DNA of 64,000 nt from JBOFWL01 sp051653605 (GCA_051653605.1 JBOFWL010000145.1:468698-532697); one strand, 5' to 3'; shown: positions 35,584 to 45,471, numbered from the stretch's first letter. The notes: generated from the sequence alone by a model not told the origin. Translations and numbers: made by a program.

Positions 35584-36714
35584 ATGAAATACCTATACAG
35601 TGTGGCTTTTTTTGCGCTATTAATAGGTGCTATTAGTCCTTTGCAAGCCCAAAAGGAGGAAGATAGATATCGACATGCTTATTTTTCTGGTGGATGTTTC
35701 TGGTGTACGGAGGCTGACTTTGAGAAAATCCCAGGCGTGATAGATGTTATTTCTGGCTATGCAGGCGGAAAAGAAGTCAATCCTACTTATGAGCAAGTAA
35801 GCGCTGGTAAGACAAGCCATCGAGAAGGTGTTCGTGTAACCTATGACTTCAATAAGGTTAGTTATGAGCAACTTCTGGATGCCTATATTCGTACCATAGA
35901 CCCAACTGATGCTACAGGAAGTTTTGTAGATCGTGGCCGTCATTATACAGCGGCAATCTACTATGTTGATGATAATCAACGTCTCTCCGCAGAGACTTTG
36001 ATTCAGAATGTGGCTAGACTCTCCCCGTTTAAAGATAAAAAGATAGCCGTGGCACTTCAACGTTATACGAATTTTTATCCAGCCGAGGAGTATCATCAAG
36101 ATTACGCCAAAAAGAATTCTTTTAGATATTCTTTATATCGTATAAATTCGGGAAGGGATCAATATATTAAAAAGGTTTGGCATGATATTCCTGCGACACC
36201 TTATCTTTCTCTTAAACGAGAAGGCGCATCCGAAAGCAGATATCTTAGCCAGTATCCTTTTATGGAGAAATTTATGAATTTTGTAAAACCATCTAAGGCA
36301 GAACTCAAGGCTCGTTTATCTGCCATATCATATAAAGTAACGCAGGAAGACGGCACAGAAAGAGCCTTTTCACCTGGTAATTTTAATGATGAAAAACGAC
36401 GTGGTATTTATGTAGACATTGTTTCTGGAGAACCATTGTTTTCTTCGGCAGATAAATTTGATTCTGGAACCGGTTGGCCAAGCTTTACGCGTCCTCTTAA
36501 TAAGGATTTTGTTGTCGAAAAAGATGATTTTGCCTTCTTTATGAAGAGAGTAGAAGTAAGATCAAAAATTGCTGACTCTCATTTGGGTCATGTTTTTTCT
36601 GATGGTCCAAATCCAACGGGGCTTCGCTACTGTATAAATGGGGCAGCACTTCGCTTTATCCCAGAGTCCGATCTCGATAGAGAAGGCTTAGGCGAATTAA
36701 AGGCGTTTATCTAA
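35584..36714 (+). CDS. msrAB: Exported fused methionine sulfoxide reductase MsrA-MsrB
   Basis: A 376-residue fusion with a signal peptide (residues 1-22, ending LQA). MsrA occupies ~30-200 with the catalytic GCFWC (Cys38). MsrB occupies ~235-372 with [21 protein letters not shown] and catalytic Cys in [11 protein letters not shown]. The two CxxC zinc pairs of many MsrB enzymes are absent, as in zinc-free MsrB forms. It would repair both epimers of Met-sulfoxide in exported proteins. AAGGAGG directly precedes the ATG. Assignment secure; the export is clear from the leader. Confidence 0.94.
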   Translation: MKYLYSVAFFALLIGAISPLQAQKEEDRYRHAYFSGGCFWCTEADFEKIPGVIDVISGYAGGKEVNPTYEQVSAGKTSHREGVRVTYDFNKVSYEQLLDAYIRTIDPTDATGSFVDRGRHYTAAIYYVDDNQRLSAETLIQNVARLSPFKDKKIAVALQRYTNFYPAEEYHQDYAKKNSFRYSLYRINSGRDQYIKKVWHDIPATPYLSLKREGASESRYLSQYPFMEKFMNFVKPSKAELKARLSAISYKVTQEDGTERAFSPGNFNDEKRRGIYVDIVSGEPLFSSADKFDSGTGWPSFTRPLNKDFVVEKDDFAFFMKRVEVRSKIADSHLGHVFSDGPNPTGLRYCINGAALRFIPESDLDREGLGELKAFI

Positions 36715-36782
36715 TTATAACTCCTTTTTAATGACTCTTTTAGGTGATATGGTTTATTTCATTTCCCAGTCATCGATAAGAG

Positions 36783-36816
36783 AAAACCTCACTACAATCG
36801 TAGTGAGGTTTTTTTT
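36783..36816. terminator. Bidirectional terminator
   Basis: Stem AAAACCTCACTAC / GTAGTGAGGTTTT with loop AATC and T-run, between msrAB and the SNF2 gene. Confidence 0.92.
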
Positions 36817-36825
36817 ATGTGATAA

Positions 36826-39624
36826 TTATTCTAAGCCGTCTTCGCTAAGGAGAGAAAGTAATTCATCTTTGCTGAAGGCTCCAAAATCAGGGTCTTCCTG
36901 CATGAGGCTTTCAAAAACATGGCTTTTTTTCTGTTGGAGATTATAAATCTTTTCTTCGATAGTGCCTTTTGTCATTAAGCGATAAACATTTACTGTTTTA
37001 TTTTGCCCAATACGGTGTGTTCGGTCGATAGCTTGGTTTTCTACTGCAGGGTTCCACCATGGATCAAATAGTATCACTGTATCAGCACCCGTTAGGTTCA
37101 GCCCAACTCCTCCCGCTTTTAGAGAAATCAAAAATACAGGCACGTCGCTTTTATTGAATTCATTTGCTAAATCCACGCGACTTGCTGTTTTTCCATCAAT
37201 ATAAAAGAACGGAATACTTTGTTTTTCAAGTTCTTTTCTGATGATGCCAAGCATCGATACAAACTGACTAAAAATTAATACACGGTGATTAGAGTCGAAA
37301 GCTTCGTCTAGTAATTCATTAAGAGCAGATATTTTAGATGAAATTTCTTCGCTTTCATGATCGACGAGGTCGGGGTATACAAGTGCTGGATGAAGAGCAA
37401 TTTGACGAAGTTTTGTAAGCGCAGAGAGAAAATCAATTTGTGTTTGTCCAAATGATTTCTCAGCCAAGAGGTCGAAGTAGTGATTTCTCACCCGAGATAG
37501 TGTCTCGAGATAGAGTGATTTTTGCTTCTCTGTAAGCTCTGTCATGATACTTTGTTCAATTTTAGGTGGTAACTCTTTATATACCGTTGTTTTTGTGCGA
37601 CGAATAATAAAGGGTGATGTCATCATTTGCAGGCGTGAGAGTGCATCTTTTCTTTTACTGATATCGAATTGGCGTAGCGGATCTTCAAATTCTTCTTGGA
37701 AATCTTTTGTAGACCCTAAAAAACCTGGCATGATAAAGTCGAAAACGCTCCAGAGTTCTCCAATATTATTTTCTAATGGAGTTCCAGAAACGGCAATACG
37801 TGTGCGGGCGTTAATCATTTTAACACTTTTTGATCGTTTTGCCTTTTTATTCTTAATATGGTGTGCTTCATCAATAATGAGAAATCGGAAAGCTTTATCT
37901 TTGTAGGTCTCGATATCAAAACCAAGTGTATGATAAGAGGTGATTATAATATCATAATCATCCATGTTTTTCATTTTTTTTGATCGATCAGCCTTGCTTC
38001 CGTTGATTACAAGAGTTTTAAATCGGTGAGGATAGAACTTTTCAATCTCCGCCAGCCAATTGTAAATGAGAGCAGAGGGGGTGACAATTAAAATTTTACC
38101 CTCATGATGATGCAAATCGAGGAATGTAAGCACTTGAAGAGTTTTTCCCAAACCCATTTCATCGGCAAGAACGGTGCCAAACCCAAAGCGATGGAGCAAG
38201 GATAGCCGCTTAATCCCAATTTTTTGATAATCACGCAATGTATTACTGATATCTTCAGAAATAGGAATATCAGGAACAGATCCATCTTTAATAAATGCTT
38301 CAAGATCTTTCCATTCACTGGGGATTTTCATGTTAGGATACTGCGCCAAAAGCCAAGGAAGAAAAAAGCTTTGCATTTTGATCTCGCTGCCTTTATCTCG
38401 CTTTTTACTAAGATTAAGAAGCTTTTCAAGTGGGTTTAATTCTTTTTCGGGCAAGGAAATAATCATGCCATCTTTCTCGATAAACCCTTTTTGAAGAATT
38501 TCTTCGAGATCTTTTAAAGATAGCCGCACAGACTGATGATTGTATTCAAAATTGACGGCTAGCCAATCAATTTCGGAGGGATTAGTTGTTCCGCCTTTAA
38601 TACTGATTTCTGGGCTTTCAGAAGCCAAAATAAATCGCAATGTTTTTCTTTCTTTCCCTGAGCTTACGATTTCGGCGCTATCAGAGATAGAAGGTAAAAA
38701 TCCTTCAAATAAATTTGTGCGATCTTTTGTTATAATTTTATGCTCTGAAACTTCGCCCAAAATACTATAAAAATTATGGAAAACTTTCCCAACAATATCT
38801 TCTAATCGGCCACGTAGGGAGTGATCTTCGCTAATATGCAGCACCATATTGTGTGCGTTGTGCAGAAGAAGAGGTTTTTTTTCAGCAAAAATATCTCGTG
38901 CATATTCCAAAGTTAAGGGGAATAGGCGCCGTTTATTATCAATTGTTGCTTCAACAAAGATGTGAATCTCATAACGATCCTTTTGATAATGAAATTCAAA
39001 GATAGGTTTGATCTCTTCAGGCTCGCACAATTTTGGCGCTGATAAGAATTTTGAGAATACACTTTGTTTTTGTAGATAAAATAAAATTTCTTCAGGGGAT
39101 AAAACAATGCTTCCTGTGCGGTATAATTCGTCCAAGTTGGATAGAGGAAGAGGACTTTGCAGGGGCAAAAGCTGCCGTTTGTGAAGTACAATTGGCGCGC
39201 TGTAAGATAAGAAAAGAACAGAACTTTCTTGACTTTGGAAGTTAAGAGAAAATTTAGAAATTGAAAGAATTAATTTTGAATTATAAGGACGATTTACTGA
39301 TGAAAGCATAAAGTCTGTGCCATCAGGAAGAAAAATGCGAGTGGGAGCATTAAAAAGATGTGTCAAAAATTCCGCATCAAAAGGGGGAGTGAGAACGGGA
39401 AGCTCTTTTTTACTTTCTTTTTTGAGACGTTGAACAAAAAGCAATGCATTTTTTTCAGCTGTAGGAAGACGAGGTGCTTCTGCAAATAGCCTCACATGAG
39501 GAAAGGGACGGGATAGAATATCTAAAATCTCCTGGGGAGCTTGGATATCGATTTTGATAGAGCTTGCTAGATGACCGCTGAAATCAACATAGGCTAGAAG
39601 AAGAATTTGAGAATCCTTTGCCAC
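36826..39624 (-). CDS. SNF2-family DNA helicase/ATPase
   Basis: A 932-residue protein. The C-terminal ~480 residues are a full SNF2 motor: ADEMGLGKTLQ (motif I), DEAH (II), SGTPLENN (III), FSQFVSML (IV region), SLKAGGVGLNLTGAD (V) and QAIDRTHRIGQ (VI). The N-terminal half matches nothing I can name. Bacterial SNF2 proteins remodel DNA-bound proteins such as RNA polymerase (RapA) or act in repair or defence; this one stands alone. GTG start at 39624 with AGGAGG upstream. Motor secure, role unknown. Confidence 0.9.
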   Translation of the reverse strand: MAKDSQILLLAYVDFSGHLASSIKIDIQAPQEILDILSRPFPHVRLFAEAPRLPTAEKNALLFVQRLKKESKKELPVLTPPFDAEFLTHLFNAPTRIFLPDGTDFMLSSVNRPYNSKLILSISKFSLNFQSQESSVLFLSYSAPIVLHKRQLLPLQSPLPLSNLDELYRTGSIVLSPEEILFYLQKQSVFSKFLSAPKLCEPEEIKPIFEFHYQKDRYEIHIFVEATIDNKRRLFPLTLEYARDIFAEKKPLLLHNAHNMVLHISEDHSLRGRLEDIVGKVFHNFYSILGEVSEHKIITKDRTNLFEGFLPSISDSAEIVSSGKERKTLRFILASESPEISIKGGTTNPSEIDWLAVNFEYNHQSVRLSLKDLEEILQKGFIEKDGMIISLPEKELNPLEKLLNLSKKRDKGSEIKMQSFFLPWLLAQYPNMKIPSEWKDLEAFIKDGSVPDIPISEDISNTLRDYQKIGIKRLSLLHRFGFGTVLADEMGLGKTLQVLTFLDLHHHEGKILIVTPSALIYNWLAEIEKFYPHRFKTLVINGSKADRSKKMKNMDDYDIIITSYHTLGFDIETYKDKAFRFLIIDEAHHIKNKKAKRSKSVKMINARTRIAVSGTPLENNIGELWSVFDFIMPGFLGSTKDFQEEFEDPLRQFDISKRKDALSRLQMMTSPFIIRRTKTTVYKELPPKIEQSIMTELTEKQKSLYLETLSRVRNHYFDLLAEKSFGQTQIDFLSALTKLRQIALHPALVYPDLVDHESEEISSKISALNELLDEAFDSNHRVLIFSQFVSMLGIIRKELEKQSIPFFYIDGKTASRVDLANEFNKSDVPVFLISLKAGGVGLNLTGADTVILFDPWWNPAVENQAIDRTHRIGQNKTVNVYRLMTKGTIEEKIYNLQQKKSHVFESLMQEDPDFGAFSKDELLSLLSEDGLE

Positions 39625-39645
39625 GATTCCTCCTGACTTTCTTTA

Positions 39646-39674
39646 ATTATAGTGCATTTAATTAGCAAGAACAA
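39646..39674 (-). promoter_or_regulatory. Promoter of SNF2 gene
   Basis: On the minus strand TTGTTC, 17-bp spacer, TATAAT. Confidence 0.65.
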
Positions 39675-39720
39675 CTGTTTATTCATCGGTAATAAAATTT
39701 TTTCCGAAAGGAATGTGATA

Positions 39721-39747
39721 AAAAAAGCCTCCGAATTACGGAGGCTT
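39721..39747 (-). terminator. Terminator of infC-rpmI-rplT operon
   Basis: On the minus strand AAGCCTCCG / CGGAGGCTT followed by seven T residues, 15 bp after the rplT stop. Confidence 0.9.
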
Positions 39748-39761
39748 AGAAAATGTTAATG

Positions 39762-40121
39762 TTATTTTACACCAAGTGATTTTTTTGCTGTTTCAACGTA
39801 GACTTTCATTGCACTTTCATCGTTAGCAGCAAGCCAAGCAAGTATTTTTCGGTCGACAGCAACTTTAGCTTTGTGCAAACCTTCGATAAAGCGAGAGTAA
39901 GTGATACCGTGTGCACGGCAAAAAGCATTAATACGGATAATCCACAAACGCTTAATATCGCGACGGCGACTTCGGCGGTGAATAGTAGCAAAACGCATAG
40001 CGTGGAGTACAGTTTCATTAGCAGCATTAAAACGAATACTACGTACTCCAGAAAATCCTTTGGCACGCTTGAGCACTTTTTTGTGACGTGCGCGGGTTGT
40101 TATGGATGTTGTGATTCTCAT
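39762..40121 (-). CDS. rplT: 50S ribosomal protein L20
   Basis: A 119-residue L20 with the N-terminal basic arm (ARHKKVLKRAKGFSG) and the RLWIIRINAFCRAHGITYSRF body. In other bacteria L20 represses its own operon through the leader RNA; no such leader structure was checked here. It closes the conserved infC-rpmI-rplT operon, and AAGGAGG precedes the start. Confidence 0.97.
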   Translation of the reverse strand: MRITTSITTRARHKKVLKRAKGFSGVRSIRFNAANETVLHAMRFATIHRRSRRRDIKRLWIIRINAFCRAHGITYSRFIEGLHKAKVAVDRKILAWLAANDESAMKVYVETAKKSLGVK

Positions 40122-40190
40122 GGAATCCTCCTTGTGTTAAGCCGCTGGCAGGACACCCTGACCCATACCAGCTAGCTGATGAAAAAACGA

Positions 40191-40388
40191 CTACAAATTA
40201 TAGAGCATTAAACGAATTTTTTTCGCTAATGCTGGCATGACTTCGGTTAAGCCTTTGCTGGTGCGTTTAACCTTACGGTTTTTGCTTTCCAACAGGTGGC
40301 GACGTCCGCATTTTGAGCGGCGAACCTTACCCGATGCACTTAAGATGTAACGTTTAGCAGCAGAACGACGAGTCTTCATCTTGGGCAT
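40191..40388 (-). CDS. rpmI: 50S ribosomal protein L35
   Basis: A 65-residue L35 starting MPKMKTRRSAAKRY and ending with LAKKIRLMLY, of normal size and composition. It lies between infC and rplT in the usual order; a good AAGGAG site precedes it. Confidence 0.97.
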   Translation of the reverse strand: MPKMKTRRSAAKRYILSASGKVRRSKCGRRHLLESKNRKVKRTSKGLTEVMPALAKKIRLMLYNL

Positions 40389-40452
40389 ATCTTTCTCCTT
40401 TGAATGTTTTCTTTATTTTATTTTTAATTCGAGGTCTCTCATGCCCTTTTTA

Positions 40453-41016
40453 CTAGGCATTTTTGGCTTGATTATCCTTTGTTGAGGGGGCCTTTGCTTT
40501 ACTTGGCGCGAGAATCATATAGATGGTGTTTCCCTCGAGTTTAGCAGGTTTTTCAACAACGATATTTGTTACTTGCTCGAGAATACGACGAATAATGTCA
40601 AAACCCATATCCGTATGAGCCATTTCTCTACCTCGAAAGCGAATACTAATTTTAACTTTATCCCCTTTAGAGAGAAAATCAACAATTCGTTTAACTCGGT
40701 ACCCAAAATCGTGAATATCGATATAAGGCCCAAATTTAACTTCTTTTAGCTCGACAATTTTTTGGTTTTTACGCGCTTCTTGAAGCTTTTTTTCTTTTTG
40801 ATATAAAAATTTGCCATAGTCGACAATACGTACAACTGGAGGCAATGCAGAAGGAGACACTTCAACCAAATCTAAGTCTAAGTCTTCCGCTTGTTTAAGA
40901 GCCTGAGCCAAAGACATTACCCCAAGGGCTTCCCCTTCGGAACCTAACACCCGAACTTCAGGCGCCGTAATTTGATCGTTTATCCGTGTCGTATCACGGT
41001 TGTCTTGTTTCTTCAT
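40453..41016 (-). CDS. infC: Translation initiation factor IF-3
   Basis: A 187-residue IF-3 with the N-terminal RINDQITAPEVRVLGSEGE, the central LVEVSPSALPPVVRIVDYGKF and the C-terminal KISIRFRGREMAHTDMG. It stops 70S from re-forming and proofreads start codons. Many infC genes use AUU; here the start is ATG at 41016 and is preceded by only a weak GGAT, so ordinary Shine-Dalgarno strength is lacking. Promoter at 41048-41076. Confidence 0.96.
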   Translation of the reverse strand: MKKQDNRDTTRINDQITAPEVRVLGSEGEALGVMSLAQALKQAEDLDLDLVEVSPSALPPVVRIVDYGKFLYQKEKKLQEARKNQKIVELKEVKFGPYIDIHDFGYRVKRIVDFLSKGDKVKISIRFRGREMAHTDMGFDIIRRILEQVTNIVVEKPAKLEGNTIYMILAPSKAKAPSTKDNQAKNA

Positions 41017-41047
41017 AACTATCCATACTATAAAAATTTATCTCGTT

Positions 41048-41076
41048 ATTATAACATAAATTATTTAAACAATCAA
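41048..41076 (-). promoter_or_regulatory. infC operon promoter
   Basis: On the minus strand TTGATT, 17-bp spacer, TATAAT, ~30 bases before infC. It lies in the 257-bp divergent spacer, which also holds the thrS promoter; nothing else is seen in the spacer. Confidence 0.8.
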
Positions 41077-41205
41077 TATGTTATAATGATTTTATTTATC
41101 TTCATACAATAAATCCCTCTTATAAAGCTCTTTTAAGCTCTATAATAAGCTTTTCTATAGACTTATTTCACTTAAAAACACGTTTATCTCCTATCTCTTT
41201 CTTGC

Positions 41206-41234
41206 TTGACGACTATTATTGCTTGTGCTATAAT
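41206..41234 (+). promoter_or_regulatory. thrS promoter
   Basis: TTGACG, 17-bp spacer, TATAAT; AGGAGG then the ATG at 41274. Confidence 0.9.
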
Positions 41235-41273
41235 GCTTAGACAATTTTATACCCTTGTTGTAGGAGGAAAAAG

Positions 41274-43220
41274 ATGAGTTTTAAACTTCATCAAGGTACG
41301 TTCGCACCTAAAAGCGAGCAGTCTTTTGCCGATATGCTGAAAACCCTTCGAAATGATACCGAATTATCGCAAAAATGCGGCGTTTCTCATTTATTGGACA
41401 CCACTCTTGCTGTTACTGCTGATGGAGTTCAGTATGATCTCTCCGCCTCTATTGGAACACCTAGTGAGGTCTCCCTTATCACAATTAATGATGAGGAAGG
41501 ATTATTTATTCTACGCCATTCAACAGCACATTTAATGGCACAAGCCTTGATGCGACTTCGCCCTGGCACTAAACCCTCTATTGGCCCTGTTATTCGTGAT
41601 GGTTTTTATTATGATTTCGAAATTGCAGGAGAGTTTGGTGATGCCGACTTGTCTGCTCTCGAGAAAGAAATGCAAAAAATTGTTAAAGAGGCCTTGCCTA
41701 TCACCCGTGAAATGTGGACAAAAAAAGAGGCTATAGAGTTTTTTAAAAATCAGGGTGATCAATACAAAGTAGAAATTCTTACTGATATTATTAAAAGTGA
41801 TGAAGATGTTTCTATATATCGTCAAGGCGAGTTTCTTGATCTTTGTCGAGGGATTCACGTTCCTAACACGGCTAAGTTAAAAGTATTTAAGCTTCAAAGT
41901 GTTGCCGGAGCCTATTGGCGTGGAGATGAAAAGCGTCAAATGCTTACGCGTATTTACGGTACGGCTTGGGCAAACAAAGAGGCGCTAGCTCTTTATCTTC
42001 ATAATATAGAAGAAGCAAAAAAGCGAGACCACCGAAAACTCGGGAAAGAACTAAAGCTTTTTGGCTTTCATGAGGAAGGCCCTGGTTTGGCTTTTTGGTA
42101 TCCTAGGGGTACTATTCTCAAGCAAGAACTTCTCAAATACATGCGCGAAGAAATAACAAAACGAGATTATCTAGAAATTGAGACGCCCACCATGTTGAAG
42201 ACAAGCTTATGGGAAACTTCTGGGCATATCAAAAATTATAAAGAAAATATGTTTTTCACCAGTACTAAAGAAGATGAAACCTTTGCTATAAAGCCAATGA
42301 ATTGTCCTGGAGGGATTCTCTGGTATCTTCACGAGCCTCATTCCTATCGCGAGCTACCCATTCGCTTGGCAGAGTTTGGGCTAGTGCATCGCTATGAAAA
42401 AAGCGGCCAACTTAATGGCTTACTTCGTGTTCGGGCGTTTATGCAAGATGATGCCCACACTTTTATGACTCCAGATCAGGTAGAAAGCGAAATTTTCTCT
42501 ACTATGGAACTTGTTGATGCTGCTTACAAAACTTTTGGCTTCGATTATCAAATCGAATTCTCTACTCGCCCTGAAAAATCGATAGGTACTGATGAAGATT
42601 GGGATAGAGCTCAGGCTGCACTCAAGGGTGCGTTGGATCGTTTTGGTAAGAAATATCAAATAAATGAGGGTGATGGGGCTTTCTACGGGCCAAAAATTGA
42701 TTACCATCTTAAAGATGCGCTTGGACGAACCCATCAATGTGCAACGATTCAATTAGATATGAACTTGCCCCTTCGTTTTAACATGATGTACAAAGGAAAA
42801 GATGGCGCCGAACATCCAGTTGTGATGATCCACAGAACAATATATGGCAGTCTAGAACGATTTATGGGCGTGTTGATCGAACATTTTGCGGGAAAGTTCC
42901 CTTTATGGCTGTCTCCTGTTCAGGTTAAAGTACTAGCTGTGTCGGATAAATTCAATGATTATGCAACAGAAATCAAAAAAGAGCTTCAAAACTATGGTAT
43001 CCGAGCAGAAGTTGATACTAGTTCCGAAACTCTGGGTTATAAAATTCGACAAGCCGCCAAAGATAAGGTGCCTTATAGCATTGTCATAGGCGATAAAGAG
43101 CAACAGACTAAAACTGTTGCCCCCCGCCATCGAGATAAAGGAGAAGAAGCCGTTGTTGCTCTTGTTGATTTTGCTAAAAAGCTTCAACAAAATATCGCAG
43201 ATCGCGCTTTAGAATTCTAA
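41274..43220 (+). CDS. thrS: Threonyl-tRNA synthetase
   Basis: A 648-residue class II synthetase. The N-terminal TGS-like domain is divergent; the editing domain has HSTAHLMAQAL (HxxxH) and a later CRGIHV; the catalytic core has motif 2 at GLVHRYEKSGQLNGLLRVRAF, the zinc ligand region MNCPGG, and HRTIYGSLERFMGVLIEHF as motif 3; an anticodon domain ends the protein. It charges tRNA-Thr. Promoter, AGGAGG and terminator make it a single-gene unit. Confidence 0.97.
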   Translation: MSFKLHQGTFAPKSEQSFADMLKTLRNDTELSQKCGVSHLLDTTLAVTADGVQYDLSASIGTPSEVSLITINDEEGLFILRHSTAHLMAQALMRLRPGTKPSIGPVIRDGFYYDFEIAGEFGDADLSALEKEMQKIVKEALPITREMWTKKEAIEFFKNQGDQYKVEILTDIIKSDEDVSIYRQGEFLDLCRGIHVPNTAKLKVFKLQSVAGAYWRGDEKRQMLTRIYGTAWANKEALALYLHNIEEAKKRDHRKLGKELKLFGFHEEGPGLAFWYPRGTILKQELLKYMREEITKRDYLEIETPTMLKTSLWETSGHIKNYKENMFFTSTKEDETFAIKPMNCPGGILWYLHEPHSYRELPIRLAEFGLVHRYEKSGQLNGLLRVRAFMQDDAHTFMTPDQVESEIFSTMELVDAAYKTFGFDYQIEFSTRPEKSIGTDEDWDRAQAALKGALDRFGKKYQINEGDGAFYGPKIDYHLKDALGRTHQCATIQLDMNLPLRFNMMYKGKDGAEHPVVMIHRTIYGSLERFMGVLIEHFAGKFPLWLSPVQVKVLAVSDKFNDYATEIKKELQNYGIRAEVDTSSETLGYKIRQAAKDKVPYSIVIGDKEQQTKTVAPRHRDKGEEAVVALVDFAKKLQQNIADRALEF

Positions 43221-43234
43221 AATCAAAACTTATC

Positions 43235-43264
43235 AAAAACCCCCGCTATTAGCGGGGGTTTTTT
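43235..43264. terminator. Bidirectional terminator between thrS and manA
   Basis: Stem AAAAACCCCCGCT / AGCGGGGGTTTTT, loop ATT. Confidence 0.93.
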
Positions 43265-44201
43265 ATTTAGGATAAGACTCGATATAGCATGCGTTGCCAA
43301 TCAATTCAAAAGCATAATTTGCTGGAGCTAGAAAACTTTGCCCTACTGTAAATGTATTTCCATCCACAGAGACGCTCCCCTTGATAACAATAAACAACCT
43401 CATGGTGGGGAAATCATCATATATTTTTTTTTCATGAATGGTGATTTTTTTCATGGAGAAGTATTTCCAGTCGGTAAGAGTTGCATTGGGAGTACTGGCA
43501 AAGTTTTTTACGTCTGCTTGCGCGACAAAATCAATGATGTCGGCGCTTTGTTTGATATGAAGAGGGCGTCTTACACCGTTCTCAGTGCGGTCGAAGTCGT
43601 AAATTCGATAGGTAATATCAGAATTTTGTTGCACTTCAACTAAAAAAATGCTTCCACTGAGGTTTGCATGCACCATTCCAGGACAAATAGTGATTAAATC
43701 TCCTGCTTGAATAGAAATTTGAGAGAACATATTATCAAAATTGCCTTTGCTCGCTTGATCGAAGAAAGATTGCTTATTCCAACCTTCTTTCATCCCCATG
43801 ATGAGCGTTGCATCTGGACTAGCATATAAAATATACCAGCATTCAGCCTTACCAAAAGAATTTTCGTTGGGAATGGCGTAGGAATCGTCGGGATGCACTT
43901 GAATAGAAAGTTTATCATTGACATCAAGGAGCTTCAGCAGTAATGGAAATTGCCCCTTATATTTTTTCCAAATTTCAGACCCTACAATTTGTTCACCGTG
44001 ACTGCTTAAAACTTCAGATAATGTTTTTCCTTTGAAATCGCCATTGATGATAGTGCTAGAGCCATGTGGGTGAGCGCTGATTTCCCAGCTTTCTCCAAAT
44101 GGCTTATCATTTGGGAGATTTTTGCCTAACTTTTCAAAAGCACGTCCACCCCAAATTTTTTCTTTAAAAATAGGTGAAAATCCCAGTATGTGAGGTTTCA
44201 T
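43263..44201 (-). CDS. manA: Class I mannose-6-phosphate isomerase
   Basis: A 312-residue cupin-type isomerase interconverting mannose-6-P and fructose-6-P. IWGGRAFEK, GESWEISAHPHGSS, LSIQVHPDD (zinc His) and GMVHANLSGSIFLVEVQQNSDITYRIYDF are family blocks. It begins the base after the tag stop and is part of the nlpC-tag-manA series. Short firmicute-type length. Confidence 0.93.
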   Translation of the reverse strand: MKPHILGFSPIFKEKIWGGRAFEKLGKNLPNDKPFGESWEISAHPHGSSTIINGDFKGKTLSEVLSSHGEQIVGSEIWKKYKGQFPLLLKLLDVNDKLSIQVHPDDSYAIPNENSFGKAECWYILYASPDATLIMGMKEGWNKQSFFDQASKGNFDNMFSQISIQAGDLITICPGMVHANLSGSIFLVEVQQNSDITYRIYDFDRTENGVRRPLHIKQSADIIDFVAQADVKNFASTPNATLTDWKYFSMKKITIHEKKIYDDFPTMRLFIVIKGSVSVDGNTFTVGQSFLAPANYAFELIGNACYIESYPK

Positions 44202-44777
44202 TTATTTCTCCTGTATAGAATTATAGAATGGGCAACTTTTAAGATGATCGTTGACCATCCCTACAGCTTGCATATAGGCATAAATAACGATAGCTCCTAC
44301 GAATTTAAACCCACGTTTTTTGAGATCTTTTGAAATTTTTTGGGAAAGCTCTGTTTCAGCAGGAATTTCGCTAAGAGAGTGAAATTGATTCATAATTACT
44401 TGCCCTTGGGTAAAAGCCCAAAAATAGTTACTAAAACTGCCAAATTCTGTTTGAATATCGCAAAAAAGCTGTGCGTTACTAATGGATGCTTCTATTTTTT
44501 TACGATTATGGATGATATTTATATCTGGCTGAAGCAGGCGTTCAATGTCTGTAGTGCTATAGCCTGCAACAATGTGTGGGTTAAAGCCTTGATATGCTTC
44601 TTTGTAGGCTTCTCGCCGATGCAAGATTGTTTTCCAGCTTAGGCCTGCTTGAGCACTTTCCAGAATAAGAAATTCAAAGAGTTTGTTATCATCGAAAACG
44701 GGTTTTCCCCATTCTTTATCGTGATATTCTTGCATTAAGGGGTCATTTCCTACCCATGGGCAACTATTTTTCGTCAT
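44202..44777 (-). CDS. tag: DNA-3-methyladenine glycosylase I
   Basis: A 191-residue Tag enzyme removing 3-methyladenine from DNA. It starts with a Cys-containing CPWVGNDPLMQEYHDKEWG, has LFEFLILESAQAGLSWKTIL, and the zinc His/Cys set (His in VNDHLKSCPFY). It overlaps the nlpC-like stop by 14 bp and abuts manA, so translation is coupled. Secure. Confidence 0.94.
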   Translation of the reverse strand: MTKNSCPWVGNDPLMQEYHDKEWGKPVFDDNKLFEFLILESAQAGLSWKTILHRREAYKEAYQGFNPHIVAGYSTTDIERLLQPDINIIHNRKKIEASISNAQLFCDIQTEFGSFSNYFWAFTQGQVIMNQFHSLSEIPAETELSQKISKDLKKRGFKFVGAIVIYAYMQAVGMVNDHLKSCPFYNSIQEK

Positions 44778-45399
44778 TTTTCATCGCCAATGTTGTTTTT
44801 TTTGCTAATTTTGGACGCATCGCCCCAGCATAAAGGGCACCAGAAAGATTCGACGAGTCGTTTCCTCCTCTTCTGAGGTAATCATTCATAATGATATCCC
44901 CATCAAGGCGGCGTGTTTCGGGTAGATAGAGGTTCATTTTAGCTCTCACCACCCCTTTCGACCCTAGATGCGCAAACACAATAGTGCCTGTGCTATCAAC
45001 TTTTTCGACGATTCCGATGTGGGTGAAGGCATCATCTCTTTTTCCATTTCTATTTCTATCGGTAGTATTATGGAAGAAAACAATATCACCCGCTTGAAGG
45101 TCTTTTCCTTTAACTTCGAAGCCGTAAGAAGAAAGCCCCAGCCATATAGCACTCACACCATTTGGTGCAATTCCATATAATTGAAGGAGATCCAATCCCG
45201 ACCAATGAAAGATAAAGCTGATATAACCCGAGCAATCGGCTCGGTAGGAACGCTTATTGACAGACGGAAGTTTAGTTAGCCCTATTGTATGTGCGATTTT
45301 TTGTTGCAAGTTTGTATAAAACTCGGCATTATCTTGAGCTTTTTGAGAAGCAAACGCCACTGTTGGCAAGAGAAAAAGGAAAAATCGAATTACCAGCAT
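44764..45399 (-). CDS. Exported NlpC/P60 peptidoglycan endopeptidase
   Basis: About 211 residues with a signal peptide (VIRFFLFLLPTVAFA). The catalytic Cys is in RADCSGYISF, the His in DDAFTHIGIV, with a later His in IVFAHLG; this is the NlpC/P60 (C40) triad. It likely cleaves cell-wall stem peptides. Start 45399 is taken because it opens the signal directly; a GTG at 45420 is possible. A calcium-loop-like DRNRNGKRDDA sits before the catalytic His. It begins the nlpC-tag-manA operon. Confidence 0.88.
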   Translation of the reverse strand: MLVIRFFLFLLPTVAFASQKAQDNAEFYTNLQQKIAHTIGLTKLPSVNKRSYRADCSGYISFIFHWSGLDLLQLYGIAPNGVSAIWLGLSSYGFEVKGKDLQAGDIVFFHNTTDRNRNGKRDDAFTHIGIVEKVDSTGTIVFAHLGSKGVVRAKMNLYLPETRRLDGDIIMNDYLRRGGNDSSNLSGALYAGAMRPKLAKKTTLAMKNDEK

Positions 45400-45442
45400 G
45401 GATAATGTTTCGGCTCGCACCCTACCAAAACTTGAAACTCTT

Positions 45443-45471
45443 TTGACATCAAGCAGTATTTATCTTATAAT
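45443..45471 (+). promoter_or_regulatory. nfeD-hisS promoter
   Basis: Perfect TTGACA, 17-bp spacer, perfect TATAAT; AGGAGG then ATG at 45509. Confidence 0.92.
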
